A stretch of DNA of 64,000 nt. Origin: Pelodera strongyloides. Lineage: Eukaryota > Nematoda > Chromadorea > Rhabditida > Rhabditidae. The notes under the pieces are model-generated. The model worked only from the letters and a program-made list of their open reading frames with translations, searched no databases and was not told the origin of the DNA. Numbering within the stretch: the stretch's first letter is position 1; each line of letters begins with the position of its first letter. A program made the translations under genes and the position numbers. The stretch is taken from contig JAANDG010000560.1 in the NCBI GenBank assembly GCA_036852015.1, positions 31,465 to 95,464 of the forward strand, given 5' to 3'. Shown here piece by piece: positions 51,845 through 63,666 of the stretch.

Positions 51845-54460
51845 TTACGACTGTGTTCCCTCATCAACTGAAAGGTCCAAGTATCGAAATTGAAATAAAA
51901 CTCGAGTTTGGAATTTCACGGGGAGCAGATTAGAGCAAGCTCCTACCCCGGTCGATTTTTCCAACAAACTGTTTACTATCGAACAAGTTTACATACACAA
52001 ACAGTGAGTTGGTGAGTTGGGATCAATTTTCTATTAGCAAATAGTACCTCGGACATTGTCGACCATCGGAATTGAGCAATTCGCCTTGGGAAGAGTTAGG
52101 CTGTCACCAATTGCAACAGTCCCTATTACAACAGACATCCTACAACCGCCGTCCGGCTGGTCGCTTATTACGCGCGCCTGTAAGAAGAACACGATGGGTG
52201 TAAACGATCGGAGCACACAAATAGGTGTTCTTTTGATCTGTCTCTGTGAGTCAGAACTACTCAGAATCTTAACGATGAACCACCTTGTCAGGAGTGACGT
52301 CTTGGATTGCCAAACACTGTAATATACCAGTAGAAGTACACTTGATGATCACTTGGATTACGGTAATGAGACCACCCTTGCAGAAAACGCTTTCGCAGCA
52401 GCTTTACGTACCCAAAACATAAAGGCACAATGTTTTCAAAACAAAGTAAAACAATTTTATTCACAGCCCCGTATCGAGCACCACATAAACCCCGACCGCG
52501 AGGCAAAGAGAGAGGTAACTCAATTACCGGACCCGGGACTATTAATCACTCAACCACTGAATAAATCTTACATATCTTTGCGAGATATTATGTCTATACC
52601 CTCTTCTTACAGTTAATTAAGACGCCGTCAACAAGAACCATACGCTTACCAACAATTCGTAGTAGACCCTAATGATGGCACATTCGAATGAAGGCGTAGC
52701 GTGAGGCACTTGAAGAAGAGCATTAGCCGACTTTGTTTCACCCGCAGGACAGTTTAGTTCCTAAGTTCAAATAAATTAAGAGAGACAGATCTTCATATCT
52801 ATGCATCTATCTTTGTCACACTGGAAACAAATCGCCCAGCTCGTTTCGTTAACGCGTTTGCACAATTTGAATTCAATAATGTGCTGCATAGCCTTGTCCT
52901 TGTAGGGTTTTATTTCACTATTGGAATGGATTTCACACGTTACCTACTATCCGGTGGACCTTACCAACGCTCACATAGCGAAATAGCTCAAGCATCTGGT
53001 GCAAAAATAATAGTTACCATTTGCGTTAAAGCAATTTCTACCGCGGTTCGCCTCGTGTTGGGCGCCGAAGTGATGAAATCTGCATTGGGTTCGAAATCGC
53101 CACGTTGACGGAAAGCCACAAACTCCGAGTACTGGATCAACGACAGTCTCACCTGGAAACCGCTTTGCAAATGCGAAGAAAACATGGCCTGTATATGGCG
53201 ACCTGGCTGGCAGTGACCTTTTTTGAAAACCGTCGGCAACTAGTCGCCATACATTACCTACCAATCACCAAATGTTTTTTTTTCCGGTGAAGGCCATCAA
53301 GTGACCGGCTGCCGGCGGTTTTTCCGTTCTCGAGGCTCATCCCTTTGTTACAAACTCACATGCTTCACTTCGTTCTGTGTCTCATTCTTAACTTCGACGG
53401 TTCCCTCAATTGTCTCTCCGATTGAATAACCAGCCTTCGGGATTGACAACTGTAATATGTGGAAGATAGTGAGATACCTTTCCTTATTTACTTACAATTA
53501 GTAAATAACACCGGTATGATAAAGTACCTGCATCACATGATATGATGAAGTACCTATGTCGTATAGGTACGTATCTCAAGTTCAAACAAGACCTTACTGT
53601 GGTGGACAGTTCTCCTCCTTTACGGAATAGTGTGGACTTAATGTTGGTGCAATTATATGACGACTGTCCGTTTTTCAAAGTTGGTGAGGCATTCAAGTCG
53701 AAGATCGGAGCAACAATGAAGGGCTAAAACATATTTCGTATATACTTTTGAAATTATCAATTTCTTGACTGACTTCATAACTCGCGCGTGGGCAAGTTAC
53801 GGTATGTTCGGGGGCGCCAAGGGCCAAGGGCGCTAGTGGTGCGCCCTTGGCATGTGGCGCAAGAGCCGTGTACTTCCAAAAGAAGCAGTCTCCTCAACAC
53901 GTATTGCGCGCCATTTCGCGTAGAACACCTGCGCGAACTTCATCAAGGCTTTGGTAACGCAACAATCCTCTCGCGCACGGATTATTTGCTGGTACGGGTT
54001 CTCTAAGTAAAATGCCTCTTCGAAGAAGTAAAAACAAAACAAAAAACAATAACAATGTAATGGAAACCTGTTCGCACTGCTCGTATTTCCACTCGCCTAC
54101 TCGACAAACGGATATTCTGCACACATAGCATATGTTGCCCAATTGTGTGCGAACCACAGGATGACAGTCTTTCGGAAGTTCAAATCTACAAAAATTTATT
54201 TTTGAAATAATTGTTATGCAAATCTATATCGTCATTGTACGAACTAAGTCTTTTTCTACCGTAAGAAACACAGTGAAATAAAAAAATATCGGCGAAGAGT
54301 GTATGCATGGGAATGTAGTTGTATAGCAACTACGCGTCACACAACAGTCATACTGCTATGGGAGTATACTCACTGAAATGGGAACTTATGTTCGCCGGGA
54401 GGGAGCACATCTTTTTCATTGAAACCTTCTGCACATAGACGTTTTTCGATAAGAATTCAC
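51845..54460 (-). CDS. Divergent arrestin-domain gene E, 5' incomplete, no PPxY tail
   Basis: Exons are about 54460-54374 (5' edge unknown), 54185-54068, 53723-53598, 53449-53360, 53152-53018, 52760-52650, 52177-52048 and 51867-51845. Lengths and phases of most equal those of A to D, which fixes homology: VLPPGEHKFPFQFELPKDC, GETIEGTVEVKNETQNEV, PSFECAIIRVYYELL. The final exon gives only DEGTQS after the junction, so the Pro-rich PPxY tail is absent. The two N-terminal exons (start and GEAKTHW-like region) were not found, and only about 90 bp separate its last recognisable exon from gene F. It could be a truncated gene, a pseudogene, or a gene with unrecognised N-terminal exons. Confidence 0.62.
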
Positions 54461-54546
54461 GTGTGGTCAAAGTAGAAAAAAAAAGAATTCTCTGCAAGGA
54501 ATGTGTAGTAGCATGATAAACACATAATTAGCAAACAAAAATAAAC

Positions 54547-57500
54547 TCACGCAATGATCACCGAGAAACGGTCTTTCCCCATCAACGGGGGTATGGTCAG
54601 GATTGGGCAACCTGGTTCAATTGAGGCTTGGCCCAACGGTGTCCCGGTAGGAGTGTCCGTAGCGCTGACTTCGGGCTTTTGCTCCTTGCTTTTTGCTCCA
54701 TCGGTAACATTTGGTGATTGATTTGATCCCTTGTTATCCTTGGTCATATCGACGGTTGTTGCACTTTTCTTGGACTCCGCTTCTCGTAGCTTCTTTACAT
54801 TTTTGGAAGAATCTTTATCCGCACTATCCTTTCCTGCCACGCTTCGCTGAAATTTTTTACATTTTTTCTTGTTTCAAGTAAAATAAACGATAAAACTACA
54901 GTTCATTTTGCTCAAAACAGTGTGTTTCAGCCATATCTCTTAGCTTCCTTAGTTTATCTTGTAGAACTACTTTATCGGAAGATTGATCAATACTCACCTT
55001 TTTTACCTAATATCTACCATAGGGAATAATTAGAGGGATATTTTAACGCTCTTAGTTTAAGTTTTCTTTGTACATTTAAACTAAAGCATAAAAAGCGAGG
55101 TGATTTTGTAGAGAACCCATCCCTTTAAAAGGTCTGGCACTGTTGCATAGACTGATTGGAAGCGTAATACAGATCTCATCTACCTTAAAATTCGGAAATT
55201 TGAAACTCATCCGAGAAAAATAAAGTAGGACAAAGGACTGCTTAACTGACTCAAAGTACCACCTGGTTTCTAATGTTGCATTGGATTTTTAATCTAAAAT
55301 TATAGAGCAAACGCGATACTCCTAACTACAAACCTTGCTATTATTATCCAGAGTCGTCGCTTCATATTCCGGCGTCTTCCTATCCACGACTCTCGCCACT
55401 TCAGTGGTCTTCTCCTTTCGTTTCTTTCCTTTAGTTTTCGCACTTTCCTTACCGCTCACCAATTTTGCTTTCTTATTGCTAATAACCGTGGAAACGTCCC
55501 GGGTACACGACGCCTTTGTGCTTGCCGCAATTACGGAACATGTGATTGACGGGGCTTTTGTTGAAAGATCAATCTTCGTTGAAGTCTCTCCGCTCTCCTT
55601 CTCGGATTTTATTTTCTTCTTCTTCTTGCTCGTCTTGGATGGGTCTTTAGCGGAGAGTTGTACTGAGGTGCATTTAGTCGTGCTCACGGTAGTGGTCGCA
55701 TTTGTTGCATTAGTTGTAGCTTCGGTCGTTTCCTTTTATCTTTAGCAGAACTGAAATCCGTCTCGTATAAGTCTTGTTCGTCTTCTTCGCGATGCTGAAA
55801 TAAGAAGAAATAATAAATATAAAGGAAAACAAAATAAAATATAGACAAAGTGCCCATACCTGGGGTCTCGTCAGCTGCGAAAGGAGCCATGTTAATGAGG
55901 AAAGCAAGGTATATTGTCTACGGCTCATCATCTAAAGGTCACGGTCGTAATACGTTGATACCATGGCCCAAACAAGAACACTGTGACAGTCAGAAGTAAA
56001 TACTCACAGGATCTCGATAGGCACATGCCGCTGCTAAGTTCACAACGAAAGCAAGTCCGTTCTTTGGATCCTGGTTCTCTTCGACGAAGCAAATAGGATA
56101 ACTGAATAATAATTTCGATGAATACAACATTTAGGAAATATTGAATTCACCCAAGCCGTCTACGTCTGATGAGCTTTGGACCAAAGAGATTCAGGGATTG
56201 ACAACACATCATGGGCGTCCGGTCACACAGGGAGCTTCAGGTCGAGTCGTCGAGTAAAGATATAACAGAGGCGGTATTTACCAACACACAGGAAGCCCTT
56301 ACTAGGTTGAATCTCTTCCGCTCTCGCACTCTCTACGCACTCTTTAGCTTCCTCGGGAGGCCAGGGAGGGTCCCCGCCGTGTTGGTGAATACAGCCTCAG
56401 AAGTGTGAGGCATAATGAATGGTCGGAGGCGGCGTCCTACCCTATCGGTTCCTGTAGAATCGCCTTGATTACAAATACATCAAGTTTGATTGAATCACTT
56501 GTTGTAAGAGGAGTGATATTACACTCTGGTGAATGACCGACATCATTGCCTGGCTGAAAATAAAACCATTTTAATAAAGATTCTGATGAAGTACACTTCT
56601 ACCACAACCGACTCGGATAAGCCGTGGAGAAAATTCAAATCAGCATATAAAGATTACCGGTCCTCGGTAGAGTTATTGTTTCTTATTGATCTACTGGTCT
56701 TATTCAGATACGATACATTTTAAGAGAAGGTACGGTAAATCTTTGCTAGTCGAGCTTACAAGGGAAGGATACTTCATCGCAAACGCCTTTTTTGGATTAT
56801 ACATCGATCGATACAGTTTCGTAAGTTTCTATCTGCCTCGAAGAAGCAGCTCACCAGCATTATCGTTGGCCGGCAATTTTCACTGAGTTCTCTGCCACGC
56901 CTCGACAGTTTCATGTAGAGAAGCACGATGAAAGCGAATAATAAAGGGAGGCAAAACATTGTGACGATCGCAACAAGTATGAGAAGCATGCTGCAAATAT
57001 GGAACAGGAATTCTAGCTAATGTACGTTTAATCGTTATATAGCATGGAATGGAGTATTCAACTTCCTGATCTTACACTTATTTTATGAGCTAGACTAACG
57101 ATAGAATCAAGAACCTTAAGGGAAACAATAACCTTGATTCACGTTTTTCTGGCTCTTTTGGAGGAACATACGTCAGAATCTGCAATCAGTATTTAATATC
57201 ATCCGATCATGCAGACCTTCCTTCGCTCGTGAATTTATTGTGCTACAAAGTAATGAGGGTTTTCGAATAAGTGAAAACATATGCGCGTCAGTGTCGGATG
57301 GCTGTCTAGTCCTACCAATAGTAATAAAAATATTCACTCTGCATGCATCCTTTCTATACTTCTCATTTTTTTCGTAACGTTCGGCTAAATAATGCAAGCT
57401 TCTCGTGGAATTGTCGCGACGAGGCCAACTTAGCGGACAATTTCTCGCTAGCAATTCGTCCTTGAAATCGGCAAACACCTTCTGAAAAGGTCTTTTTTTA

Positions 57501-59894
57501 GTAAGATTTTTTCATTTACCTACGTGCTACGCTGCATCATATTACAGTTATTAGGGCACTTCACATTATAGACGAGAACGTCAAATAAAGTTTCATATAC
57601 AATGCTCACCAAAGTGTAGTTACAAATCGTGGCCCGTTTCTCAAATCCGTACGCATACAGATCACTACAGAAGGGAAGTAGATCCGTGAACCGATCCTAA
57701 AGGGTAAAAGAGGCATTGAAACTTTTTTTGTTGAGCAAAAGGCAGTGATAAGGAAAGAGAGTGTTCTTGGGACGACTGAAATGTTCCGATGGGGAACTCA
57801 TTTGTATGCAAATTTCTCGACTATCTAGACTACCAGGAGGAAAAATTTTGCATACAAATGAGTTTCCCAGTGGCACATTTCCGTCCTCCCGCGAATCATT
57901 CTGTCATCCCGAAAAGACACAAATGTACTCCGAGCCGTGGACATTGGGGTATTATAGTTCAGCGAGTTAATTGACTGGGCGCTAACCGATAAGTAGATAA
58001 CGCCGGGTCGCGATTCGGGATTACTACATTCAAAGTTATCAGGATTCAAATTAAAAGCTAGGACTGTCCTTCGAGAAAGAATAATTTTAATTATCACATG
58101 TGACCCGAACAGGGTAATAAGGAAAAACTAATAGTTTTAGAAAAAAGTACTAGAAAACAAATTACGTCGAGCGGAAAAGTCTCATTCTTCGACAATCCAG
58201 CGTCACGTATGAAGATTAAAAGATTTTCCAGTTGTTCACAAGTTGTCTGGAAAAGGTAGTAATCATAAGCTACAACCGTGTGGGGTAAATTAAGTCAACG
58301 ACATACTACCGCAATGTCATAGGGTATTACAACTAGTTAGAGATTTTAGTCATTGCGAACGCGTTTCAATTTCCATGCATTTCGTTGAACGGCCAGCAAT
58401 AACAAAGCGGAGCGTAACTTGTGACTGTGGACTAGAGTGGGGCCAAAACGGGTTGAGCGATTCACATGAGTGGCTCATCACGCGCGGTTCACGGGTCAAC
58501 CCGGGTCACACGTGAACCACCTAGGCGATTCAACAAGAGAGTGACTCATGGGCCAACCCGTGGTGAGCGACTCACGTGAACCATTTCCATTTACGGATCT
58601 TTCGTCAAGTAAATGTGATTAATTATAATTGCGAACTGTAGAGGGTAATTATTCTCGTATGTAACAGACTAAATATTATCGAAAACTTTAAGTTAACATG
58701 GGTAACCCGCCCGTTTTTCTTTTTGGTTGTTGGCTCTGACCCGGAGTCGCCTCTTTTCGCAAGACCGGATCCGGGTCATTTTCACAAAAGGGCGGTTCAA
58801 CTCACTGACTCGCCTCTTTGTGAGCGGTTCACCTCTCAACCCGTTTTGACCCCACTCTACTGTGGACCCGAATTCTCTACAACGCGAAACTTTGGTCGAT
58901 ACACGGTTATTATTACTAACTCTTCATTCCATAAAAAGTTGACCCTGGGCCTAGTGTAGGCCGCGCGACGGCCTCGGTATCTGTGTATGATATGCCAAAC
59001 AAATAAATATACCAACTTTATCATTTTCGTCACACTCCGCAGCGTATGTCTTGATATACTCTTCACACATGCCAAACACTTCCACCTCGCACTGCCTTAG
59101 ATGCAAATCTTGCACCGCTTTGCAGCGTCTGTTCTTGCGGTTCGGTGTGCAGTACCTGTCGACAGCCTGAATGGATTTACTTACCATATGTGGCGGTAAC
59201 TAACCTTTGAAGTAGAAACTTAGAAGTTTGGCACAACATAGAAGTTTGGCTCTACATCTCTGGTACTCAGGCGCGCAGCGCGGAAATGCGTAACCGCGTC
59301 CCAATTGCACATGTGCATTGAAAAATTCCAGACACAAGAAACCTCTTTTCTGCCTCTCTGTCCTTCCCATGCTAAAAAGCCATAACTTTTCCGCGGACGC
59401 GGTTACGCATTTCCGCGTTGCGCGCTTGAGAACGTAGATCTGTCCACTACGTAGCTCGAAGATTTTTAAGAGGATTTAGATGGAATTTCACAGAGCGAAC
59501 ATTTTGCCTTGAGATAATTACTGTTCACTAAAAGGAGTTTCCATTGTTTCAACCTTTGTCATCAAACCAATGATCGATAAGGATATTTATGCAATTTTTG
59601 TTGCAACTCATGCATATATTTCCTCCAGGTAGTCTAGATAGTCGAGAAATTTGCATACAAATGAGTTCCCCAACGGAACATTTCCGTCGTCCCGAGAATA
59701 CGAACTAATTGTAGGTTTGGATAAAATGAATTGGAACATAAGAGTAAAGCTGTTAGTTGATTTTATTGTTCACTTTAGTTAGAGTACGAAAGCGAGTTCA
59801 CCTGGCAAGGATGGCCGTTGTAGTTGCTGATATCAAAGCAAGAATTGCGTAAGTAGAGTTCACCCAGTACAAGGTTTGTCGGGAAGTATTTTGA
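54547..59894 (-). CDS. Gene F: single-pass membrane protein with Cys-rich ectodomain and Lys-rich tail
   Basis: Exons are 59894-59802, 59166-59017, 58246-58166, 57696-57610, 57481 to about 57316, 56990-56855, 56553-56441, 56101-56008, a possible 15-bp exon 55874-55860, 55794-55334 and 54846-54547 (TGA). The N-terminal part is rich in Cys (CTPNRKNRRC, GMCEEY, CEQLENLL, PFCSDLYAYG), consistent with a disulfide-bonded extracellular region. A 24-residue hydrophobic segment (MLLILVAIVTMFCLPLLFAF onward) then basic KLSRRGR predicts a type I orientation. The tail is Lys/Ser/Thr-rich (KTSKKKKKIKSEKESGE) and ends MGKDRFSVIIA. Problems: no signal-peptide exon was found, the donor at about 57316 does not keep phase with the next exon, and exon 55794-55334 changes frame inside. 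Not assigned to a family. Confidence 0.62.
56268..56398. mobile_element. Inverted-repeat MITE, family M1, copy 3
   Basis: Ends GAGGCGGTATTTACCAACAC and GTGTTGGTGAATACAGCCTC. It fills much of the 340-bp intron between exons 56441 and 56101 of gene F. Confidence 0.8.
57763..57896. mobile_element. Inverted-repeat MITE, family M4, copy 1
   Basis: Arms GAAATGTTCCGATGGGGAAC and a near-complement ending ACATTTCCGTCCTCC; inner arms CATTTGTATGCAAATTTCTC and TTTGCATACAAATG. It is in an intron of gene F. A better copy lies at 62375-62519. Confidence 0.8.
58433..58859. mobile_element. hAT-like MITE with 8-bp target duplication
   Basis: 427 bp with termini TAGAGTGGGGCCAAAACGGG and CCCGTTTTGACCCCACTCTA. 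CTGTGGAC flanks both sides (58425-58432 and 58860-58867). TAGAG-type ends with an 8-bp duplication fit the hAT superfamily. The interior repeats GTGAACC/GGTTCAC words. It is in an intron of gene F. Confidence 0.88.
59264..59433. mobile_element. Inverted-repeat MITE, family M2, copy 2
   Basis: Ends TACTCAGGCGCGCAGCGCGG and CCGCGTTGCGCGCTTGAG, inner AAATGCGTAACCGCG pair. It is in an intron of gene F. Confidence 0.85.
59630..59702. mobile_element. Inverted-repeat MITE, family M4, half copy
   Basis: Only one arm is present: GTCTAGATAGTCGAGAAATT through GTCGTCCCGAGAATACGA. It is in an intron of gene F. Confidence 0.75.
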
Positions 59895-59963
59895 CTAAAA
59901 GCGGACTCAATTCATTGATACTTATCCATTGAGGTTCCTTGACATATAGCCTCTTCTCGCCTC

Positions 59964-60076
59964 AGAGGCCGTATTCACCAACACGCAGGGAGCCCTCCAT
60001 AGACTCTCCAGGGAGAGTCCAGGGAGTGCGTAGTCCGCCTAGGGAGGGCTCCCTGTGTGTTGGTGAACACGGCCTC
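59964..60076. mobile_element. Inverted-repeat MITE, family M1, copy 4 (short)
   Basis: 113 bp, ends GAGGCCGTATTCACCAACAC and GTGTTGGTGAACACGGCCTC. The centre is reduced to nested CCAGGGAG/CTCCAGGG words, so it is nearly a pure palindrome. Confidence 0.85.
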
Positions 60077-62374
60077 ACGTGTGTAATTCATAGAATATGC
60101 GCGTTAAATGCGAGGTGTTTCATGGACATTATACCTGTCCATTGAAATATGCTCAGCGCACTTCTCGGAACGTATCGGCTAAGCTGGTGCGGGCAGTCGC
60201 AAAGGACGCGCTCTTAGAAAAAACCTGCGGGGCACTAATGGGCCGGTCTTTTTCAAGTATCTATGCGCCTCCTCAAATCTATGCTTTTTTTTGAAAATCC
60301 CTAATTAGCGCTCGCACTAAGAACAGAATCCCGCGGTTCCCAGTATTTTCGTTGGGAGATAACGTGGGATTACGATTTCCGCTATATTGTGAATGAAGAA
60401 GATAGTAAGGTTGAGATTTGTTTGCATATCATATGATAAACTATTAGTAACCCACAGATTCTAGAAGAACGCTGCAGTTGAGCCTTTTCTCGAACCTACA
60501 AAACCATGCGAAAATTACACGTCGAGGCTGAAATATATTCTTTACACTGCGAGCGAGTCCACCAGCCGCACACTAGCACAATTTGTGAAGTGCATTTCTT
60601 GTTCTTGGTTTCACTGGCGAAAGTTGGCGTGGTTACGAATTGCGAGCGCCAACCTTATGGCGTGCTAACGGCAAACATACTTTTGTGCGGCGTGCAAGCG
60701 GCGAAATTACGGCAGGCAATTTGCACGCCGAAACCCAACGGCATGCCAATATTTTCCACGCCGCTTGCACGCCTCAACGTTACCGCTTGCACACCAAGTT
60801 TCAAGTTGTTGCTAACGGCATGAATGTGAAATACGCGGAGCTTACGACACCCTACAGCCTGCTACAAAAGAAGTAGGCCACTCATTACGTTACTTCTTCA
60901 AAGTGAAAAGGAGGCCGTCATTAAAGTAATTAACCCAAAAAACCTACAGTATACACAAACAGTGTTCTTAACAGTGCGGTACAATTATCAGACACTTGAT
61001 AACAATGTCTCCGAAGACACCGCAGTAAACAGGTCTTGTTCTGGAACATTGTAATTAATTGTGTAGGATGTACAATTTAAAGAGGACGTGACCTGTTTCC
61101 TCTACAAGTACTGTAACTGAAAACATGCATAGCTGAATATATCGCATGCAGCACAGAACCGCTGCCGAACATGTCATAGTTAAACTTTGAAATTCTATTG
61201 TATCACCTTTGTGTAAAAAGGCGAACCTCTCTTAGCGGAAAGGATTGCAATGAGTGTTTACAATCTTTATGAAATGTGAGGGACTAAGAACTGTACCTCC
61301 ATGTAGGCGCAACTTGTCGGCTCAAGACAGGCGTCTTTCTAAAGTATTTTTTTTTTCGAAATATTAATCTTGATGGCGTAAGATATATACTATATAATGT
61401 ACATGAAATTCCCAATCAGCATAGTTGTTTTATAAGTGGATTGGCTGTCAAAATACGGTTAATGTGCGGAGAAACTAGAGTATTACATCGATAGGTCCGG
61501 AAAAAATTGACGACACAGTTGTAGTGCGTGTCTTTGATTTTATTCCTTATTGCTGACAATGCTACCAACTTAAGCAATGAACTCAAAGTAACCTACTTTT
61601 TGGACATCATCCTGGCGGATTCGTCGATGCGCATTAGAGACACAAACATATGCCACAATAATACATATTAACAAAGTAGAGATCCTGTGACGTTTGGAAA
61701 ACATGAATTGCATCTAAAATAGTAAATCACGGGGGCTAATATTGCAGTTCTACTTTTTGGAAAACTGATGGCTTTGAACTAGGTGCAGCTAAAAAGAAAT
61801 TGTACCAATTTCGCAACGGTTCACTGTTTTTTTTTTTCTTGGAAAATGAATGTGTATTGATTACTAAAAAGAAAAAAGAGACCTGAATCGTTGGACACCA
61901 GTAAATATTGAAGAACAGAAGAGTAAGTCATAAATTCTGGAACGCCACGTGCGCTATTCAAAAACCATCAGTGCCAAACTGCATAAATAGGAAATATTGA
62001 ATTTATGTGTAGCTTGGCAGAATCCTACTCAAATGCGTTACAAAATTTGAGAATAAAAATGCTCAACCATATGACATAACGGTCGATTTTCAAACTTATA
62101 AAAGACAACTTGTTTCCTGTGTCTATTTATGCTCATGACTCATGAGCTGAAATGCCCACATTTTATTCCAAGCACATTAATTTGCATACGATCCAAGGGA
62201 ATATAAGTGCCCAAAATAAGCTTCAAAACAGTGTCATACCGCTTTAATTTGTTAATAGAAACTAAAACTATAATTTGTCCAACGAGACAGTCGGCGCTGC
62301 CCTTTACCGTCATAAATACAATGCATTCTAATATGGTCACTGCGCTGTTTCAACTGCGATGTTTGTACATATTA
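60077..62374. other. No gene recognised
   Basis: AT-rich except for 60540-60800, where GGCGTG/GCAAGCGGC-type words recur (for example GCACGCC near 60723 and 60767). Missing 5' exons of gene F may lie here, but no phase-consistent exon could be picked out. Confidence 0.35.
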
Positions 62375-62519
62375 GCCCGTATTCTCGGGACGACGGAAAT
62401 GTTCCGTTGGGGAACTCATTTGTATGCAAATTTCTCGACTATCTAGACCACCTTTAGAAAAAATTTGCATACAAATGAGTTCCCCATCGGAACATTTCCA
62501 TCGTTCCGAGAATACGGGC
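62375..62519. mobile_element. Inverted-repeat MITE, family M4, copy 2 (best copy)
   Basis: 145 bp, GCCCGTATTCTCGGGACGAC to GTTCCGAGAATACGGGC. The arms run almost the full length, with a short spacer GACCACCTTTAG. Confidence 0.9.
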
Positions 62520-62865
62520 TATTGTGAACATTTATAGGGAAAAAATGTTTTATTCAGTAATAGATGTGTGGCCTTTGTAAGATGAAAGAAGATTGGTCAG
62601 ACAACAAATAACATAAAATTAAGCTTCGAACACAAACGGTTATAAGATTTTTTCTTAAAAACTGTAATTTAACATTTTCAGCACACAATCGATTTTAACA
62701 TTAGTACAAATGTGCAAAAATTACTACTAAGATATGATGTGTACCATGGTATGATTCCCATGAAAGAAATAGTGTTTAATTAAGAAACTTTTTTTTATGA
62801 AAATAAATTATGCTCCAACACGAATATGATACTGATTAAACGAAAAGCAATAAAAATGAAGTAAA

Positions 62866-63281
62866 TTAAAGGGTCAGGCTCATTTCAAATTACCCCTATT
62901 TTTGATGATTCCATCGGATTCTCCGTTTCAAATATAGTAGGCTGAATTTTTTTCCAATTTTCAGTCGCAATATTCACGCTGTTTTCAGCAGTTTACCATG
63001 TCCAGTCATACACGATAATCAATCGTAGTTGTCACGCCCATTCGCGCTGATTGGCCAATATCGCAATTGCCACGCCCAATAGAGCATTTTGCCCAATCAG
63101 CGCGAATGGGCGTGACAACTACGATTGATTGTCGTGTATGGCTGGACATGGTAAACTGCTGAAAACAGCGTGAATATTGCGGCTGAAAATTGGAAAAAAA
63201 TTCAGCCTACTATATTTGAAACGGAGAATCCGATGGAATCATCAAAAATAGGGGTATTTTGAAATGAGCCTGACCCTTTAA
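62866..63281. mobile_element. Palindromic MITE, family P4, copy 2
   Basis: 416 bp and very similar to 3988-4403, with the same TTAAAGGGTCAGGCTC/GAGCCTGACCCTTTAA ends. High identity between copies 58 kb apart suggests recent activity. Confidence 0.9.
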
Positions 63282-63317
63282 GTGGAAATGTTAATGTACA
63301 AAATTGTTGGTGCTATC

Positions 63318-63442
63318 AAGCCTAAGCCTAACAATAAGTCTAAGCCTAGGCTTCAGCTTCAGCTTGAGCCTAAGCCTAGGCCTGAGCTTGAGCCTAAGCC
63401 TAAGCCTGAGTCTCAGCCTGAGCCTGAGTCTCAGCCTGGGCC
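63318..63442. repeat. Degenerate telomere-like repeat (GCCTAA/GCCTGA)
   Basis: About 125 bp of six-base units including GCCTAAGCCTAA and GCCTAAGCCTAAGCCTGAG. The nematode telomere repeat is TTAGGC, the complement of GCCTAA. Interruptions are AGCTTG, AGTCTC and AGGCTT. It lies between two family P4 copies. Confidence 0.7.
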
Positions 63443-63666
63443 TGCGCCGTTGTCTCCGCCTGTTCATCGACATTTCGATTAGAGGTCTTCTTATTTTCTA
63501 GGAAGTTCTTGTGTTGCCTTTTAAAAACGTAGCTATTTAAATGGATCCTTTTCTCGGCCGCCATTTTCGGTATGTAGATGTCGCACTGGAATTATGATTG
63601 TTTGTTTATATCGGTACTGTGCGTTTTCTACGTAGTAATAATTACGTAAGTAAGTTATGTTAATGT

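Noticed and set aside
55335..55745. Long plus-strand reading frame rich in Val, Phe, Leu and Ser
   Set aside because: It is the antisense of the Lys/Ser/Thr-rich exon of gene F. The minus strand has the splice signals and the phase match.
63282..63501. Reading frames made of Lys-Pro or Leu-Ser repeats
   Set aside because: They are translations of the telomere-like six-base repeat in different frames.
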